Shown here: positions 63,473 to 64,000 of the stretch, piece by piece
Layout: every line of letters begins with the position of its first letter
Position numbering within the stretch: the stretch's first letter is position 1
From: Pandoraea aquatica
GTDB lineage: Bacteria; Pseudomonadota; Gammaproteobacteria; Burkholderiales; Burkholderiaceae
DNA length: 64,000 nt
Direction of reading: 5' to 3'
NCBI RefSeq assembly: GCF_902459565.1
Contig: NZ_CABPSN010000002.1
Coordinates: 434,001-498,000 of the forward strand
Notes under the pieces: generated by a model
What the model saw: only the letters and a program-made list of their open reading frames with translations
Told to the model about the DNA's origin: nothing
The model's database searches: none
Program-made: the position numbers and the translations under genes

Positions 63473-64000
63473 GACTTTCAATTTTCTCTTTTTAATACAT
63501 CGGGCATGACGCGCGGGTAGGCGCATGCCAAACGCCCGCGCGATAACGCGGGCGAGCCGGATCCGACTGCGTGGGATCGGGCCTTTGCGGCGCACATGGC
63601 GGACACGTCGAGCGAACGAAACGTCGTCAGGGTAAGGACGATTTCGGTCCGCCGATGCACGCGATGTCTGATCGTGGCGTCGGGTTGATTTAAGTAACGC
63701 GTGGGCAATACGAGGCTGTGGGCGCGCAATCCGCCGCCTGAATACAGCGCGGGCGGCGGTACGGCACTAACGCGTGAGAGCGATGCCTCGTAACAACAGG
63801 GAGGGCTGACTCTCCATCCGGCCATCACACAAGCGCCGGAATACAGCATGAGTACTGCGGTACTGCGAATTGCAACTGCGGGTATTGCTTTGGTATTGCT
63901 GGATGTTGCTTGAATATTGCTTAGATATTGCAGGGTACTGCGGTGATGCGAGACCTTCTGAACTACAGGACTGCGGTTGATGCGTGTACAGCGATGCAGA
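63473..64000. other. 528 bases at the window end without a supported gene
   Basis: Mostly non-coding by eye. From about 63873 to 63945 there is an imperfect short repeat of the GTATTGCT/ATATTGCT type, about six copies, in sequence more AT-rich than the rest. Open frames here are short and of poor composition. A gene may start beyond the window. Confidence 0.4.

Overview
The window is 64 kb of GC-rich, gene-dense chromosome from a Gram-negative betaproteobacterium. The porin type, E. coli-type ArgG, many LysR regulators, an ACS-family MFS carrier and several DUF families point to Burkholderiaceae. Pandoraea is my best guess, from gene content only and not from any search. I see no phage, insertion sequence, rRNA or CRISPR array. 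One tRNA-Val(GAC) is present.

Layout. 0-3.7 kb: 3' end of a UvrD-like helicase, an overlapping GNAT acetyltransferase, a DUF4239 membrane protein, DUF1653 and a small DUF6726-like lipoprotein. 3.9-14.1 kb: secreted lipase, an HdeD membrane domain fused to a permuted papain-like domain, argG, LysR, two-domain EamA exporter, FMN split-barrel protein, and a divergent GST/LysR pair around a palindrome. 14.3-24 kb: tRNA-Val, NYN/OST-HTH protein, an operon of FAD monooxygenase, DUF2783 and MFS carrier facing a MarR gene across twin palindromes, a Tat-exported acid phosphatase, and a LysR facing DsbA and NAD(P)-binding genes. 24.1-26.7 kb: adaptive-response operon ada, 2OG-Fe(II) oxygenase, alkB. 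26.8-30.7 kb: copCD divergent from a COG0523 metallochaperone and a QueD homologue, with two identical-type palindromes between them. 30.9-33.5 kb: pirin, PhzF, YigZ. 33.5-38.3 kb: a five-gene copper operon (Cys/His-rich CopL-like protein, His/Met-rich protein, TolC-type lipoprotein, multicopper oxidase, cupredoxin), translationally coupled by ATGA overlaps. 38.4-43.7 kb: small membrane and secreted proteins, a porin and a 3-hydroxyacyl-CoA dehydrogenase.

The most unusual region is 43.7-50.4 kb. Three tandem paralogues each carry a basic N-terminus, one hydrophobic export or anchor segment, a conserved CGGGCG element and a C-terminal domain with invariant Cys, His and Asp-Pro-Trp-Ser at exactly the same spacing (34 and 51 residues). 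This looks like a papain/transglutaminase-fold enzyme family of toxin or effector type. The middle copy is split by a frameshift and has a perfect 20-bp inverted repeat just ahead of its start.

50.6-64 kb holds nitronate monooxygenase, a probable small RNA (about 51.83-51.96 kb), an MBL hydrolase, MaoC, DUF1289, FlK-type thioesterase, YbaK, HMG-CoA lyase, a GhrA-like dehydrogenase, YaeQ, an alpha/beta hydrolase, two paralogous XRE regulators, a second EamA exporter, a MASE2-GGDEF diguanylate cyclase, and a small putative RHH protein followed by about 0.5 kb with no recognised gene.
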